Source: Bin80 sp965215475
Lineage (GTDB): Bacteria; Bacteroidota; Rhodothermia; Rhodothermales; Bin80
Assembly (NCBI GenBank): GCA_965215475.1
Contig: OZ244061.1
Location: forward strand, 1,054,001 to 1,118,000
Direction of reading: 5' to 3'
Length of the DNA stretch: 64,000 bases
This document shows, in pieces, positions 26,154 through 36,193 of the stretch. Every line of letters starts with the position of its first letter. The first letter of the stretch is position 1. The notes beneath the pieces were generated by a model. The model searched no databases and was not told the DNA's origin. It saw only the letters and a program-made list of their open reading frames with translations. Both the position numbers and the translations under genes were made by a program.

Positions 26154-28250
26154 ATGGGGACAATGAATCGTATGCGGGAAAACACAGGTATCGTCCTGTG
26201 GATTCTCGTTATTTCCTTCGGTGGTCTTTGGGTACTTCAAGATTCCGGTGTATTCGACACCATCGGTACAGACCCTCTGGGTAAAGTAATCGTAGTTGAT
26301 GGGGATCCCATCACTCGGGATGTCTACAGTCGACAATTAGAAGCTCAACTTGAACAGGTTCGACGTAGCAATAATGGGAATGTACTCCCCCAGCAGTTAG
26401 AAGTAGAGCGTGAACGGGCATTTAACGCCTTAGTGGAAAATAAGCTACGCGAACACATGATGGATGAAATCGGTGTTACCGTCAGTGATACTGAGGTTCG
26501 TGAACTTATTCTTGGCGATGACCCTCATTGGATTGTTCGTCAAAATTTTTCTGACGGTCAAGGAGGAATCAACGATGCGATCCTGCAAAACGTGATTGAT
26601 GATCCGTCCCAGACGCAGTCACTTATTCAGTTGGAGCAATTTATTCGACTTGATCGCCGCGAACAGAGGCTGAATCAACTTTTGGAAGCATCTGTGCGTG
26701 TATCGGAGGCGGATGCAAAAGCAACTTGGGATATTGAGCAAAAACGTGCGGATGCTGAATTTTTCTTCCTAAGATATGCTGAAGTACCCGATTCTCTTGT
26801 CACAGTTACGGATCGGGATATTTCCAGATATTATTCCGATCACCGGGAAGATTATGCCACAGAACGACTCTATTCCGTTCAGATTGCCTCGCTATCAAGA
26901 TTACCCTCACAGGAAGACACTCTTGCGATCATGCAGGAGATTGAACGCCTACGTCCAGGCTTTGAAGAAACCGATAATGATTCTCTTTTCCTGTCCCAAT
27001 CTGCGAGTGAGGTCAACTGGTCGGACAATTTCGTAGGCGCTTCCACCCTCTCACCGGCAGAATTGAATCTTCTCTTTGAACAAGACACCTTGCCTCAAGA
27101 GGGAGATATCCTTGGCCCGGTGATCGTCAACGGACAGGCACAACTGATCAAAGTTGTAGCTTTTCGTGAAGCTGAAGAGGATCATGTCCGTGCACGTCAT
27201 ATCTTGGTGAATGCCGATGACAACCTTGATGCCGCACGTACCGAAATACAAGATATTCGTCGTAGACTCCAAAATGGAGAAGATTTTGAAGCACTAGCTA
27301 TTGAGCTGAGCGATGATCCAGGAAGTGGCTCTAATGGTGGAGATCTTGGATGGTTTGGTCCTGGGAGAATGGTGGAGGCTTTCGAAGATGCGGCCTTTGA
27401 TGCAAATATTGGAACCGTGGTCGGCCCCATTGAAACCAGCTTTGGGTTCCATCTAATCGAAGTCACACATCGGGCACTCGTAGATGTCCAGTTATCCCGT
27501 TTGGCTTATTCTATCGATGTATCCGTTGCTTCGCTGAACAATGTTCAGGAAGCCTTGGAGGATTTGCGTTATTACGCTGAAGAAGAGGGAGACTTTACAA
27601 CTGAAGCAGAACGACGTGGTACTGAGATGGTATCTCTACAAATTCAGGAAGGACAAACCTCCATTCCAGGATTCGGTCAAAGCTTTTCGATTGAAGCATT
27701 CTTGCGTGATGCGGATGTCGGAGATATTAGCCCTGTCATTGAATTAAATCAGGTCGTTCTGGTTGTACATGTTCTTGATATTGAACCGGAGGGGTACGAA
27801 CCGCTAGAGATGGTCGAAGAACAGGTACGGCAGCTTGCACTTCTGGAGAAAAAACGTGACTATCAAGTCAATCGCTTGTCCTCTGCTTATCGTTCTGGGG
27901 GATTCGATGGACTTGCCGATGCACTCGAACAAGATCCACAGCTCGCTCCAAGCTTATCCTTCGATAATCCAGTTGTTAGTGGTTTAGGCCGCGACTATCA
28001 ATTTGTTGGTGCTGCATTGGGGTTGGATGCCGGGGAAGATTCCGGCGTACTGATAGGAGATAATGGAGTCTATGTCATCCGGACCAATTCAGTTATTGAG
28101 CCTCCAGAGATTTCTGACGACGAACTTGAGAGTTTGTTGTCGGATTTAACGAGAGATCAGCAGAACCTTGTTCGACAAGGTTGGATCACAAGACTTCGAG
28201 AATCTGCTGACATTGAAGACCTAAGAACTGATCTACTGCCTCTACAGTAG
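26154..28250 (+). CDS. Membrane-anchored peptidyl-prolyl isomerase (PpiD/SurA-like foldase)
   Basis: 698 residues. A single N-terminal membrane anchor (IVLWILVISFGGLWVL) is followed by a SurA_N-like helical region (VIVVDGDPITRDVYSRQLE) and a parvulin domain at about 346-440 (ARHILVNADDNLDAA, SDDPGSGSNGGDLGWFGPG, SFGFHLIEV). A second, degenerate parvulin-like region and a helical C-terminus follow, the PpiD architecture. It would sit in the inner membrane facing the periplasm and assist folding of exported proteins. It lies 59 bases after rpmA. Confidence 0.88.
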   Translation: MGTMNRMRENTGIVLWILVISFGGLWVLQDSGVFDTIGTDPLGKVIVVDGDPITRDVYSRQLEAQLEQVRRSNNGNVLPQQLEVERERAFNALVENKLREHMMDEIGVTVSDTEVRELILGDDPHWIVRQNFSDGQGGINDAILQNVIDDPSQTQSLIQLEQFIRLDRREQRLNQLLEASVRVSEADAKATWDIEQKRADAEFFFLRYAEVPDSLVTVTDRDISRYYSDHREDYATERLYSVQIASLSRLPSQEDTLAIMQEIERLRPGFEETDNDSLFLSQSASEVNWSDNFVGASTLSPAELNLLFEQDTLPQEGDILGPVIVNGQAQLIKVVAFREAEEDHVRARHILVNADDNLDAARTEIQDIRRRLQNGEDFEALAIELSDDPGSGSNGGDLGWFGPGRMVEAFEDAAFDANIGTVVGPIETSFGFHLIEVTHRALVDVQLSRLAYSIDVSVASLNNVQEALEDLRYYAEEEGDFTTEAERRGTEMVSLQIQEGQTSIPGFGQSFSIEAFLRDADVGDISPVIELNQVVLVVHVLDIEPEGYEPLEMVEEQVRQLALLEKKRDYQVNRLSSAYRSGGFDGLADALEQDPQLAPSLSFDNPVVSGLGRDYQFVGAALGLDAGEDSGVLIGDNGVYVIRTNSVIEPPEISDDELESLLSDLTRDQQNLVRQGWITRLRESADIEDLRTDLLPLQ

Positions 28251-28345
28251 TGTAACTCCTGCCCCAAGTGGAGAGCCAGTTTTTTCAGCTTTCCACAGCT
28301 CAGAGCGTACTCGGCGTCAAAAGTATATTCAACTCGCCAGACAAT

Positions 28346-29491
28346 CTATATTCTGTCAAGAGCCTGCTCTAGATCTTCAAGTAAATCTTCGGAGTCTTCC
28401 ACTCCAATGGACATGCGAATTAGTTGGTCGCTAATCCCGAGATTCGCTCGTTCCTGAGAGGTCAGTGCGCCATGTGACATCGTTGCTGGGTGCCCGATCA
28501 GACTTTCTACTCCGCCAAGGCTCTCGGCAAACGAGAAGATCCGCAGTGAATGCAAGATCTCTCTGGTCTGATGGGATGACGACGTCTTAAGTTCGGCCGA
28601 CAACATGCCCCCAAAATCTTTCATCTGCTTTTTTGCCAAATCATATCCTGAATTGGATCTCAGACCTGGATAATTGACCTTAGAAACTCCAGGATGATTT
28701 TCAAGATACGCAGCGATCTTCCTTGCATTGGAGCAATGACGTTCCATACGGACATGAAGAGTTTTTGCACCCCGTAGTACCAGAAAACAATCCATTGGAC
28801 CAGGTATGGCCCCAACACATTTGACCTGAAAGCGCAAATGATCGTTCCATTCCTCGTTGTTCGTACATACAAAACCACCCACCAAGTCTGAGTGCCCGCC
28901 CAGATACTTCGTCGTGGAATGGAGAACTAAGTCCGCACCCAAAGAAAGAGGCTGTTGCAGGTATGGAGAAGCGAACGTGTTATCTACAACGACTGTAGCT
29001 TCGACGGAATCAGCACAAGCGGCAATAGCCTGAATATCTACAATCTGGATCAGTGGATTGGTTGGAGATTCGATCCATACAACCTTAGTTGCAGGCTTTA
29101 GGGATTGAGTGACCGCATCAAGATTTGTAAGATCTGTAAAGGTTACCTCTACTCCCATGGGAGCAAGTACCAGCTTTAGATAGCGATAATTTCCTCCGTA
29201 CATGTCTTCAGAGGCGACGATATGCTCTCCAGGACGTAGCGCCCTTAGGATTGCATCCGTAGCAGACATCCCCGAGGCAAAAGCGATCCCATGAGCGGCA
29301 TTTTCAAGGCTTGCAAGATTTTTCTCCAATATCGTCCTTGTTGGGTTTGCCGCGCGCCCATATTCATAAGCACTGGAATGGCCTACAGAAGGTTGTCTGT
29401 ACGTGGAGGTTTGATAGATTGGTGGCATGATTGAGCCAGTGGCCTCATCCGGTTGTTGACCGGCATGGACGGCTCGCGTTGCAAAACGCAT
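28346..29491 (-). CDS. Cystathionine gamma-synthase/lyase (Cys/Met metabolism PLP enzyme)
   Basis: 381 residues: TRAVHAGQQPDEATGSIMPP at the start, AFASGMSATDAIL, EDMYGGNYRYL, VVDNTFASPYLQQPL and the PLP-Lys segment LHSTTKYLGGHSDLVGG. The family is clear; synthase (metB) and lyase cannot be told apart safely by eye. It probably shares a transcript with the TPR lipoprotein and dapF upstream (gaps of 26 and 60 bases). Confidence 0.9.
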   Translation of the reverse strand: MRFATRAVHAGQQPDEATGSIMPPIYQTSTYRQPSVGHSSAYEYGRAANPTRTILEKNLASLENAAHGIAFASGMSATDAILRALRPGEHIVASEDMYGGNYRYLKLVLAPMGVEVTFTDLTNLDAVTQSLKPATKVVWIESPTNPLIQIVDIQAIAACADSVEATVVVDNTFASPYLQQPLSLGADLVLHSTTKYLGGHSDLVGGFVCTNNEEWNDHLRFQVKCVGAIPGPMDCFLVLRGAKTLHVRMERHCSNARKIAAYLENHPGVSKVNYPGLRSNSGYDLAKKQMKDFGGMLSAELKTSSSHQTREILHSLRIFSFAESLGGVESLIGHPATMSHGALTSQERANLGISDQLIRMSIGVEDSEDLLEDLEQALDRI

Positions 29492-29517
29492 GGGAGTACG
29501 AAGAATTTGTTGGGGGT

Positions 29518-30771
29518 TTAACGTCCAGATTGCTTGGCACAGAGACTAGCCTCTGCAGCACGAGATCTTTGATTGGTCTGCGCATAAGCCAGAAACAACG
29601 CATGACAGACACTTCCAAGATCTGATAAATCATCTTCAAGAAGATCTCTGGCTGGCTCAAGGTATGCGATTCCCTTTGTAAGGTGCACTAATTTTGACTG
29701 TTCGGCAGCTTCTTTTCTCGCTTCCATTCTCTCAAGCTCAGTTGGAGTAATCCTACCATCATTTGCTTGTAAAGAATCTTCTAATGCCTGAGAATTCTTG
29801 TAAAACTGAATTCCTAAATTCACATGAGCTGCTCCCAGATTAAAAAGAGCGTTTGCATAGGATGAATCCAGTTCTACTGCACTTGAAAGCATCCTTATTG
29901 CACCTTCATAATCTCCTTGATGCATCAATAATGTGCCATAATTGTAAAGGTAGATTCGATTGTCCTGCTCTGCAGAATAGATTTCTTCGAAAAAAGGCAA
30001 TGCCTCCGCCGTCACTTCCGACATTGCATATGCATTCAGGAGCAACTTTCGAATCTCACCATCATTCGGGTGATGCTGCCAAGCGGTCTTTAGTGTCCTG
30101 ACCATCTGACTCAAATATTCAGGTTTTGTATCCGGATCGGCCAACTCGACCGCCATCAATTCGTATGTCCGTGCGAGATAGATAAATATATCCCGATTGG
30201 TGTGTCCTAAGGCGATTGCCACTTCGTATGCATCCGAAGCCTCTCTCGCCCGTCCAGCATTATAGTATGCATGGGCTTCGTTAATGAGAGCACTTACAGA
30301 ATCTGGAAGAATCATGGAAGCATTCCGGAAATAGCGGGCCGATGTAGTAAACAGGTTTGCACGCGCTTGCCCTCCCAATTGATCGGCATCTCTATATGTC
30401 TCCATTGCTAAAGCAAACTCGTTCCTATATAACGCGGAATGCTGTCTTGATACATGCAATTGATGTTCTGGATTCAGTCTAACTGCCTCGGAATAGGCAC
30501 CCATAAGCTCTCCAAAGTACTCGGCTCGCTCTGCTTCATCCAATACCTGAGGAAGCATTTCAGAAAGTATATCTCCCTTCAGGAGAAATGCTTCTGCATT
30601 ATTGGGCTCATTTTCCAGAGCTCGATTGATATTTGTGAGTGCACGCTGATAATCTTTATTGCGTAGATCAAGCCTAGCTCCTTCAATATTCGGATTACTT
30701 CTACAGCCACTGGATACCACAAGAATCAGAACTGCGAGCAACCAACTTACGACTGGCAGGGTACATTTCAT
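29518..30771 (-). CDS. TPR-repeat lipoprotein
   Basis: 417 residues from ATG 30771, where MKCTLPVVSWLLAVLILVV runs into SSGC, a lipobox; an upstream ATG at 30819 would bury this signal. Tetratricopeptide units are seen at the N-terminus (ALTNINRALENEPNNAEAFL), in the middle (ARYFRNASMILPDSVSALIN, AYEVAIALGHTNRDIFIYL) and near residue 310 (AIRMLSSAVELDSSYANALF). Such proteins are periplasmic or outer-membrane scaffolds; no specific partner is evident. Confidence 0.85.
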   Translation of the reverse strand: MKCTLPVVSWLLAVLILVVSSGCRSNPNIEGARLDLRNKDYQRALTNINRALENEPNNAEAFLLKGDILSEMLPQVLDEAERAEYFGELMGAYSEAVRLNPEHQLHVSRQHSALYRNEFALAMETYRDADQLGGQARANLFTTSARYFRNASMILPDSVSALINEAHAYYNAGRAREASDAYEVAIALGHTNRDIFIYLARTYELMAVELADPDTKPEYLSQMVRTLKTAWQHHPNDGEIRKLLLNAYAMSEVTAEALPFFEEIYSAEQDNRIYLYNYGTLLMHQGDYEGAIRMLSSAVELDSSYANALFNLGAAHVNLGIQFYKNSQALEDSLQANDGRITPTELERMEARKEAAEQSKLVHLTKGIAYLEPARDLLEDDLSDLGSVCHALFLAYAQTNQRSRAAEASLCAKQSGR

Positions 30772-30831
30772 ATTATAGAAGTTTTTTTCTGTGCCATCTT
30801 CATTACGCAGGCAGATCAAATGTAGTTTCTT

Positions 30832-31674
30832 TTATGCAGGGATATCCATCTCTATCGAACCACGATAGACAAATTCAGCGGGCCCTTCCAGATATACACG
30901 ATCTTCTTCCAATCCCACGGTCAGTATTCCTCCTGGCATGTGTACATTGCAGACATCCGATGTTATAAGTCCGGATTTTCGCGCGGCGACCACACTTGAA
31001 ATTGCGCCGGTCCCGCAAGCTAGTGTTTCCGCCTCAACGCCTTTTTCATAGGTTCGAACATGTATACCTGTGTCTGGTAATTCAGGATCCAATGTAACAA
31101 AGTTGATATTCGCACCATTTGGTCGAAGTGCTGAATCATAACGTAGCTGTTTTCCCCATCGTTCTACAGGAAGTTCATGAGTACGAGAAGTAAAACATAC
31201 TAAGTGTTCTGTTCCAGGCCAAAGATAATGAACCGAGGTGATGGCTTCCGGGATTTTCTTGCTCAGTTTAATGGCCCCATCATAATCCCGGGGAGGGTCC
31301 ATATAAATGCGTATCGGGGCACCTCTGGAAACACGGATCTCGCAGAGCCCTGAAGCCGTCTCCATATGTATGGTGTTCTTTGGATATCCGCTTTCAAATG
31401 CAAACTTAGCTAGGCAACGCGCTCCATTACCACACATCGTACCTTCACTACCATCTGCATTGACATAAATCATCCGGTAATCTGCATTTGGATGATTCGA
31501 AGTTGCCAAGGCAAGCACTCCATCTGCTCCTACTCCCATCCGCCTTGGGCATAGCTGCTGAGCAATCTGAGAGAGTTCAGAAATCGAAAACTCATAAAAT
31601 CGATTGTCCAACGTAATAAAATCGTTACCGGCTCCATTCATTTTTGTAAACTCAACGATCAATGCATGCTTCAT
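30832..31674 (-). CDS. dapF: Diaminopimelate epimerase
   Basis: About 280 residues from ATG 31674, starting MKHALIVEFTKMNGAGNDF; the frame is open to 31740 but the extra residues are not conserved. Both catalytic Cys are seen, in EGTMCGNGARCLAKF and AETLACGTGAISS. It converts LL- to meso-diaminopimelate for lysine and peptidoglycan synthesis. Divergent from phoH. Confidence 0.95.
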   Translation of the reverse strand: MKHALIVEFTKMNGAGNDFITLDNRFYEFSISELSQIAQQLCPRRMGVGADGVLALATSNHPNADYRMIYVNADGSEGTMCGNGARCLAKFAFESGYPKNTIHMETASGLCEIRVSRGAPIRIYMDPPRDYDGAIKLSKKIPEAITSVHYLWPGTEHLVCFTSRTHELPVERWGKQLRYDSALRPNGANINFVTLDPELPDTGIHVRTYEKGVEAETLACGTGAISSVVAARKSGLITSDVCNVHMPGGILTVGLEEDRVYLEGPAEFVYRGSIEMDIPA

Positions 31675-31740
31675 GAGACAACATTTACAATCCTTTCCGG
31701 TTGAACCCCTGAGTTTTGATTTGGAACCGAATACAAACAA

Positions 31741-32688
31741 TTGGCAGAAACGACTCTCACCCTTGATCAGGCCGATCCTCTTCTACTGTTTGGTACGCAT
31801 GACGTGCACTTGAAGAGAATTGAGTCTGCTTTCCCAAATATCCAGATTACCGCACGAGGAAATCAAATTCATCTTCGTGGCCCGAGTGGCTCCCTTGATT
31901 CAATTGAACATGCGTTTGCGGAGCTCGCATCTGTTGCGGGCCGGAACGGATCTGTAACCTCGGGAGATCTTGACACCATCCTTGCAATGGCAACTGCCAA
32001 TCCTCGTCTATCCAACAAAGGTATTGGGGATGTGGTGTTGTACACATCTTCGGGTAGCATGATCAAGACAAAAACTCCTGGGCAGGCTCGTCTACTGGAA
32101 GCTACCCGTAGAAATGATATTGTATTTGCCCTTGGCCCGGCTGGTACAGGAAAGACCTATCTTGCCGTGGCGCTAGCGGTAGCGGCACTGAAAGCTCGGC
32201 AGGTGAAGCGTATTATTCTATGCCGACCTGCCGTAGAAGCAGGAGAGCGTTTAGGATTTCTTCCTGGCGATTTCCGAGACAAGATTGACCCCTATCTGCG
32301 TCCACTCTACGATGCTTTGGAGGAATTTCTACCGGCTGAAAAGCTCTCCGCGCACATGGCCGACCATGTCATCGAAATCGTCCCTTTAGCCTTTATGCGT
32401 GGACGCACCCTGAATTCCTCTTACGTCATCTTGGACGAAGCACAAAATGCGACGGCGATCCAGATGAAGATGTTTCTGACACGCCTCGGAATCAATAGTC
32501 GCGCCATCGTGACGGGGGATCTTACTCAAATAGATCTACAGGATTCTCGACAAAGCGGCCTCTTGGAGGCCGAATCCATCCTCCAGAAGATTCATGGCAT
32601 CAGCTTTGTATACTTCAATAAGATTGATGTCGTGCGCCACCGGCTTGTCAAGGAAATCATTAATGCCTACGAGAAGAACGAAGACTGA
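31741..32688 (+). CDS. phoH: PhoH-family ATPase
   Basis: 315 residues from a TTG start at 31741 (no nearby in-frame ATG gives the full N-terminal domain). Walker A is GPAGTGKTYLAVALAVA, with RPAVEAGERLGFLPGD, a Walker B in SYVILDEAQNAT, and a C-terminal VTGDLTQIDL segment. The cytoplasmic PhoH group is linked to RNA metabolism (YbeZ-like) and is usually next to ybeY; ybeY is not in view. Confidence 0.93.
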   Translation: MAETTLTLDQADPLLLFGTHDVHLKRIESAFPNIQITARGNQIHLRGPSGSLDSIEHAFAELASVAGRNGSVTSGDLDTILAMATANPRLSNKGIGDVVLYTSSGSMIKTKTPGQARLLEATRRNDIVFALGPAGTGKTYLAVALAVAALKARQVKRIILCRPAVEAGERLGFLPGDFRDKIDPYLRPLYDALEEFLPAEKLSAHMADHVIEIVPLAFMRGRTLNSSYVILDEAQNATAIQMKMFLTRLGINSRAIVTGDLTQIDLQDSRQSGLLEAESILQKIHGISFVYFNKIDVVRHRLVKEIINAYEKNED

Positions 32689-32878
32689 CTACATTTCCAT
32701 TGTATTCATGTCGTAATGAATATTCGGCGACCCAAATCTCAAGAATCGCAGCCACGGGAGACTGGTCAAGTTCTCTAGTGCCTCGTAGTTCATGTGGGTT
32801 AATTTTCGAAAAATGTGCACACTCCTCGTCTACATACGAAAACAATTTGTATAACTCTTCATTTTTCCTTGAAAATCG

Positions 32879-32890
32879 AAAATTAATTTT
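32879..32890. promoter_or_regulatory. Palindrome upstream of the decayed DUF4143 ATPase
   Basis: AAAATTAATTTT, a 12-base palindrome 12 bases before the ATG at 32903, in the same relative place as the larger palindrome before the intact family member at 2.45 kb. Alone this AT-rich palindrome could be chance. Confidence 0.35.
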
Positions 32891-32902
32891 ATATTTGCAA
32901 GA

Positions 32903-33887
32903 ATGTTGCCCCGTAATGCCTTACCGCAGGTGTGTAAAGCACTGCATCGACAAGCGGCCACAGCACTACTTGGTCCCCGTCAGGTCGGGAAGACTACGCT
33001 GGCCTTGGAGATTACAGACACGACTGAAGCACTGTATCTTGACCTACAGTCCAGCAGTGATCGGGCACGGCTGATTGACCCTAGATTGTATTTGTGTCTC
33101 TCAATCCTTTCAGTATCCTTGAAACGAACGCGAATACTCAGGATTTTCTATGGCTTCGTGGTGGTTTTCCAGACAGTTATCTGGCAGCCACTGATAACGA
33201 CAGCCTAGTCTTCCGGCAGAACTTCATTCGCACATATCTAGAGCGTGATTTGGCGGAGTTTGTGCAGGTTCGAATACCTGCTGAAACCCTAGAACGACTC
33301 TGGATCATGTTGGTTCACAGCCAAGGTGGCCTCCTAAGCATGTGGCGAACAACCTGTCCATGAGTGCCCCCTCCGTATCACAGTACATTGATATACTGAC
33401 TCGATTACTACTCATGCGGAGACTTACACCCTATTCGGCGAATACCCGCAAGCGGCTTGTCAAGTCTCCCAAAATCTACATCCGTGATAGTGGCCTGTTA
33501 CATGCTCTGTTGGGAATCGAAAAGTTTCACGACCTTTTAGGATACCCCATCGTCGGAGCTAGTTGGGAGGGATTTGTAATTGAGAATCTTCTTTCTGATG
33601 CCTATCCTGGAACGCATGCCAGCTTTTACCGAACTTCGGCGGGAGCTGAACTTGATCTTGTCCTGGAGATTCCTGAATTCCAACGACTCGTGGCTATAGA
33701 AATCAGGCACTCACTCACTCCAAGCCTCGGCAAAGAATTCCATAATGCTATCAGAGATATTGAGCCCGATCGTGCCTTTGTAGTGTATGCGGGCGAAGAT
33801 CGTTATCCGGTGGGGGAAGTCATCGAAGTCATCGGGCTCCGTGAAATGGCCCTACTACTTTCAGAACCCCATCTGCTTCGATCATAG
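32903..33887 (+). pseudogene. Degenerate AAA+ ATPase of the DUF4143 family
   Basis: Three pieces in three frames make up a broken relative of the ATPase at 1.2-2.4 kb. Piece 1 (from 32903) has Walker A in ALLGPRQVGKTTLALEIT and reaches IDPRLYL. Piece 2 (from about 33100) resumes at LWLRGGFPDSYLA and FIRTYLERDL. Piece 3 (33342-33887) holds the DUF4143 part with RLVKSPKIYIRDSGLLHALLG. Between pieces 1 and 2 about 80-90 residues usual in the family are missing, including Walker B, so a deletion as well as frameshifts is seen. In the nuclease-like part E-x-K has become EIR. It cannot be functional. Confidence 0.85.
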
Positions 33888-34097
33888 AAATTTGTTGCGT
33901 GGACTATGATTAGTCTGTAAGTTGCGAAGATGTCAAGCCCAATTTGTTGGCTGTAGGAGTAGTCTTGGAGGGTCTACTGCACTGTCTCCGCAAATCTAAA
34001 TGAAAAATGGATGCATCTCTTGCCCGTTTCATGAATTTACTCATTACATATGGACAAATCTTTATCCAAATGTTGATGCCCACACATAAACCACGTC

Positions 34098-34277
34098 CGC
34101 TCCTCCATTGCAACGAGTCAGTATCCTCTGGATAAGTGGTATAACACCATAGAAGACCCGATGCTACCATATGCTATCCTGGATCGACTCGTCAACAATG
34201 CTCATGAAATTGAGTTGACTGGCGAGTCCATGCGGAAGGTAAAAAGACAACAAGAACTGGAACAGGATTCACCATAA
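34098..34277 (+). pseudogene. IS21-family istB (helper ATPase) C-terminal remnant
   Basis: The frame 34098-34277 reads SSIATSQYPLDKWYNTIEDP and then AILDRLVNNAHEIELTGESM followed by RKVK and a stop. This is the characteristic C-terminus of IstB, the transposition helper of IS21 elements. No istA, N-terminal istB or terminal repeat is visible, so it is a relic. The flanking stretches 33888-34097 and 34278-34428 show nothing I can name. Confidence 0.8.
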
Positions 34278-34428
34278 TGATGCAGATGACCGAGAGACAT
34301 CACGGTTCCACTTCCATCGGATTGACTGTCCCAGTTCAGTGCGTTTTTTCATCTGAATACACATGCAGATATCAAGTGTCCCAATTCACCGAAATACATA
34401 ATCCAGTTACATTAAATTACTGTTTAAG

Positions 34429-36014
34429 GAGCATCTTGCAAAACCTCTGGACCGGGGGTATTTTTTGAAAAATTCCCGACCTCTGCACGTCCAATTCGGG
34501 CAATTTAGATCACCTTTTGGGAACCTGGTCAAATTATTTTTTTCTACCTCGAAACACACCAGATTGACTCTGTATTCCGGGGCTAAACTAAGGGACGGAA
34601 CCCTCCAGATTTCGTATCTTTAGGGTATCAAAATCCAAACACAAAAACGGAAGCTCCCATGTCCCTTACAAAGAAAATACGAGGCTTTTATATCCGTTGC
34701 CAACAAGAATTGTTTCCGTGGCTGGAACGGCAGTTTGGCTCCCTCCCCAAGCGATACCAGAAGCTGGTAATGGTGCTTGAAATGGCCCGAGTGGACGATC
34801 ATCTTCCGCGCCCGTTGCCCGGCCGATATGGAGGACGCCCGGAAGCGCATCGTGCGAATCTTGCGCGGAGTTTTCTCGCGAAGATGGTCTTGAATCTCCA
34901 GACAACGTCTGCGCTCCGAGAGCGGTTGTTGATCGATTCGATCCTTCGATCCATTTGTGGCTGGCCCAGTGAATCCACGTTTTCGCGTGCGTTTGCGAAG
35001 AGTCAGCTCCCGAACCGAATTCATGAGGCCTTGATTGCAGAAGGGTATGTCGGAGCGTGGGTGGGACCTATTTCTCGGAATCCCACGGCGATGGAGGCCC
35101 GAGAGAAACCGGTTCCAAAGAAGGAAGCTCCTGCCCCGAAACCGCGCGGACGTCCGAAACAGGGAGAAGCACGGCCCAAGGAACTTCATCGTATGGAAAA
35201 ACAGCGATGGACGTAGACGAAATGCTGAAGGATCTTCCGAAGGACTGTACGGTGGGATGCAAGCGGAATGCAAAGGGGCATACAACGAAATGGATTGGAT
35301 ATAAGCTCCACATGAATACCGCCGATGGTGGAGTTCCCATCCGTTGCATGGTAACGTCTGCGTCCATGCATGATCGTCAGGCAGCCATTCCGCTGTCTCG
35401 AATCACCGAGCAACGGGTCGCGTATCTGTATGATCTCATGGACCGCGCCTATGATGCAGAGGCTCAGAGAGCCGAGCCGCGGGACGGGTTCCCATCATTG
35501 ACAAGAATCCGCGCAATCAAAAAGCGGCGCATGACCGGAAGCTCAAGGCACGGCGGCACGCACATTTCGTTCCTGCGGAGCGGGCACGTTACAAAGAGCG
35601 ATCTACCGTAGAGCGGGCGTTTGGACGGTGGAAGGATGAGTTTGGCGCACGCAATCTTCGAGTGCGCGGACATGAGAAGGTACTGTGTCACCTGATGTTC
35701 GGCGTCGTGGTGCTCACGGTAGACCAAATGCTCCGATGGATCCAGTAAACGGGGTCAATCTGCGTATAAGAATCAAAATTTGGGGTTCTGAAATCAGAGA
35801 CTCGTAGGATTGGTGTGAGGAATCGGTACGAATGATGCCCCCAAACCGGTGAAATGAAGGCTCATGTTCTACGAAATTCGAAAAAGACAGGACTCCCAAG
35901 GAAACTGATCAAAAATCTTCCCTTTTTAGGGAACAAAACAGGGCCTGAAGAATAAACGGTATGGCCTTTTTTCATCCTCAATTTTTCGGGTCGGTTTGGT
36001 TTTGCAAGAGGCTC
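34429..36014 (+). mobile_element. Insertion sequence with DDE transposase (IS4/IS5-type), copy A
   Basis: The left end GAGCATCTTGCAAAACC and the reverse complement of the right end GAGCCTCTTGCAAAACC match at 16 of 17 bases, defining about 1586 bp. TAAG flanks both sides and may be a short target duplication, but part of it recurs at copy B, so the exact edge is uncertain. The element holds one transposase gene broken into three frames and about 260 bp of downstream sequence also present in copy B (42159-43359). Confidence 0.68.
34659..35748 (+). pseudogene. DDE transposase, frameshifted twice (copy A)
   Basis: Frame 1 (34659-35216) gives the helical N-terminus MSLTKKIRGFYIRCQQELF to ARPKELHRMEKQ. 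Frame 2 continues with DEMLKDLPKDCTVGC, the GYKLH segment and LYDLMDRAYDAEA (catalytic Asp region) to 35611. Frame 3 continues with GRVPIIDKNPR, the YKERSTVERAFGRWKDEFGA segment (late Glu) and FGVVVLTVDQMLR to TAA 35748. Relatives I know are encoded in one frame, so both changes look like mutations: one near the A5 run at 35197-35201, one near 35458-35475. Copy B carries both. Confidence 0.8.
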
Positions 36015-36141
36015 TAAGTAAAAGGAGTTATACGCGTGAGTCCCAGAAGTTGAAAAAAATTCCACCACATTAGAGGTTTTTGAGAAAATAAATTTCAAAT
36101 CCCCAAAAAAAGCCCAAAATTGGGTCATTTTGGGCAAAAAC

Positions 36142-36164
36142 ACTGATTTTCAGGAAAAATCAGT
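36142..36164. other. Perfect 9-bp hairpin between two insertion sequences
   Basis: ACTGATTTT (36142-36150) and AAAATCAGT (36156-36164) around a 5-base loop. It lies in the 179-base gap between IS copy A and ISL3 copy 2, in AT-rich DNA with no gene. It is not GC-rich and has no T-run after it, so it is weak as a terminator. Confidence 0.4.
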
Positions 36165-36185
36165 AAATTATTTTGAGAGATTGAA

Positions 36186-36193
36186 TCAAAAAT
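36186..36193. repeat. 8-bp target-site duplication TCAAAAAT, ISL3 copy 2
   Basis: TCAAAAAT at 36186-36193 and again at 37471-37478 flanks the second ISL3 element exactly. Confidence 0.92.

Noticed and set aside
28251..28345. Possible bidirectional terminator between the foldase and the Cys/Met enzyme genes
   Set aside because: A T6 run is present but no stable stem beside it.
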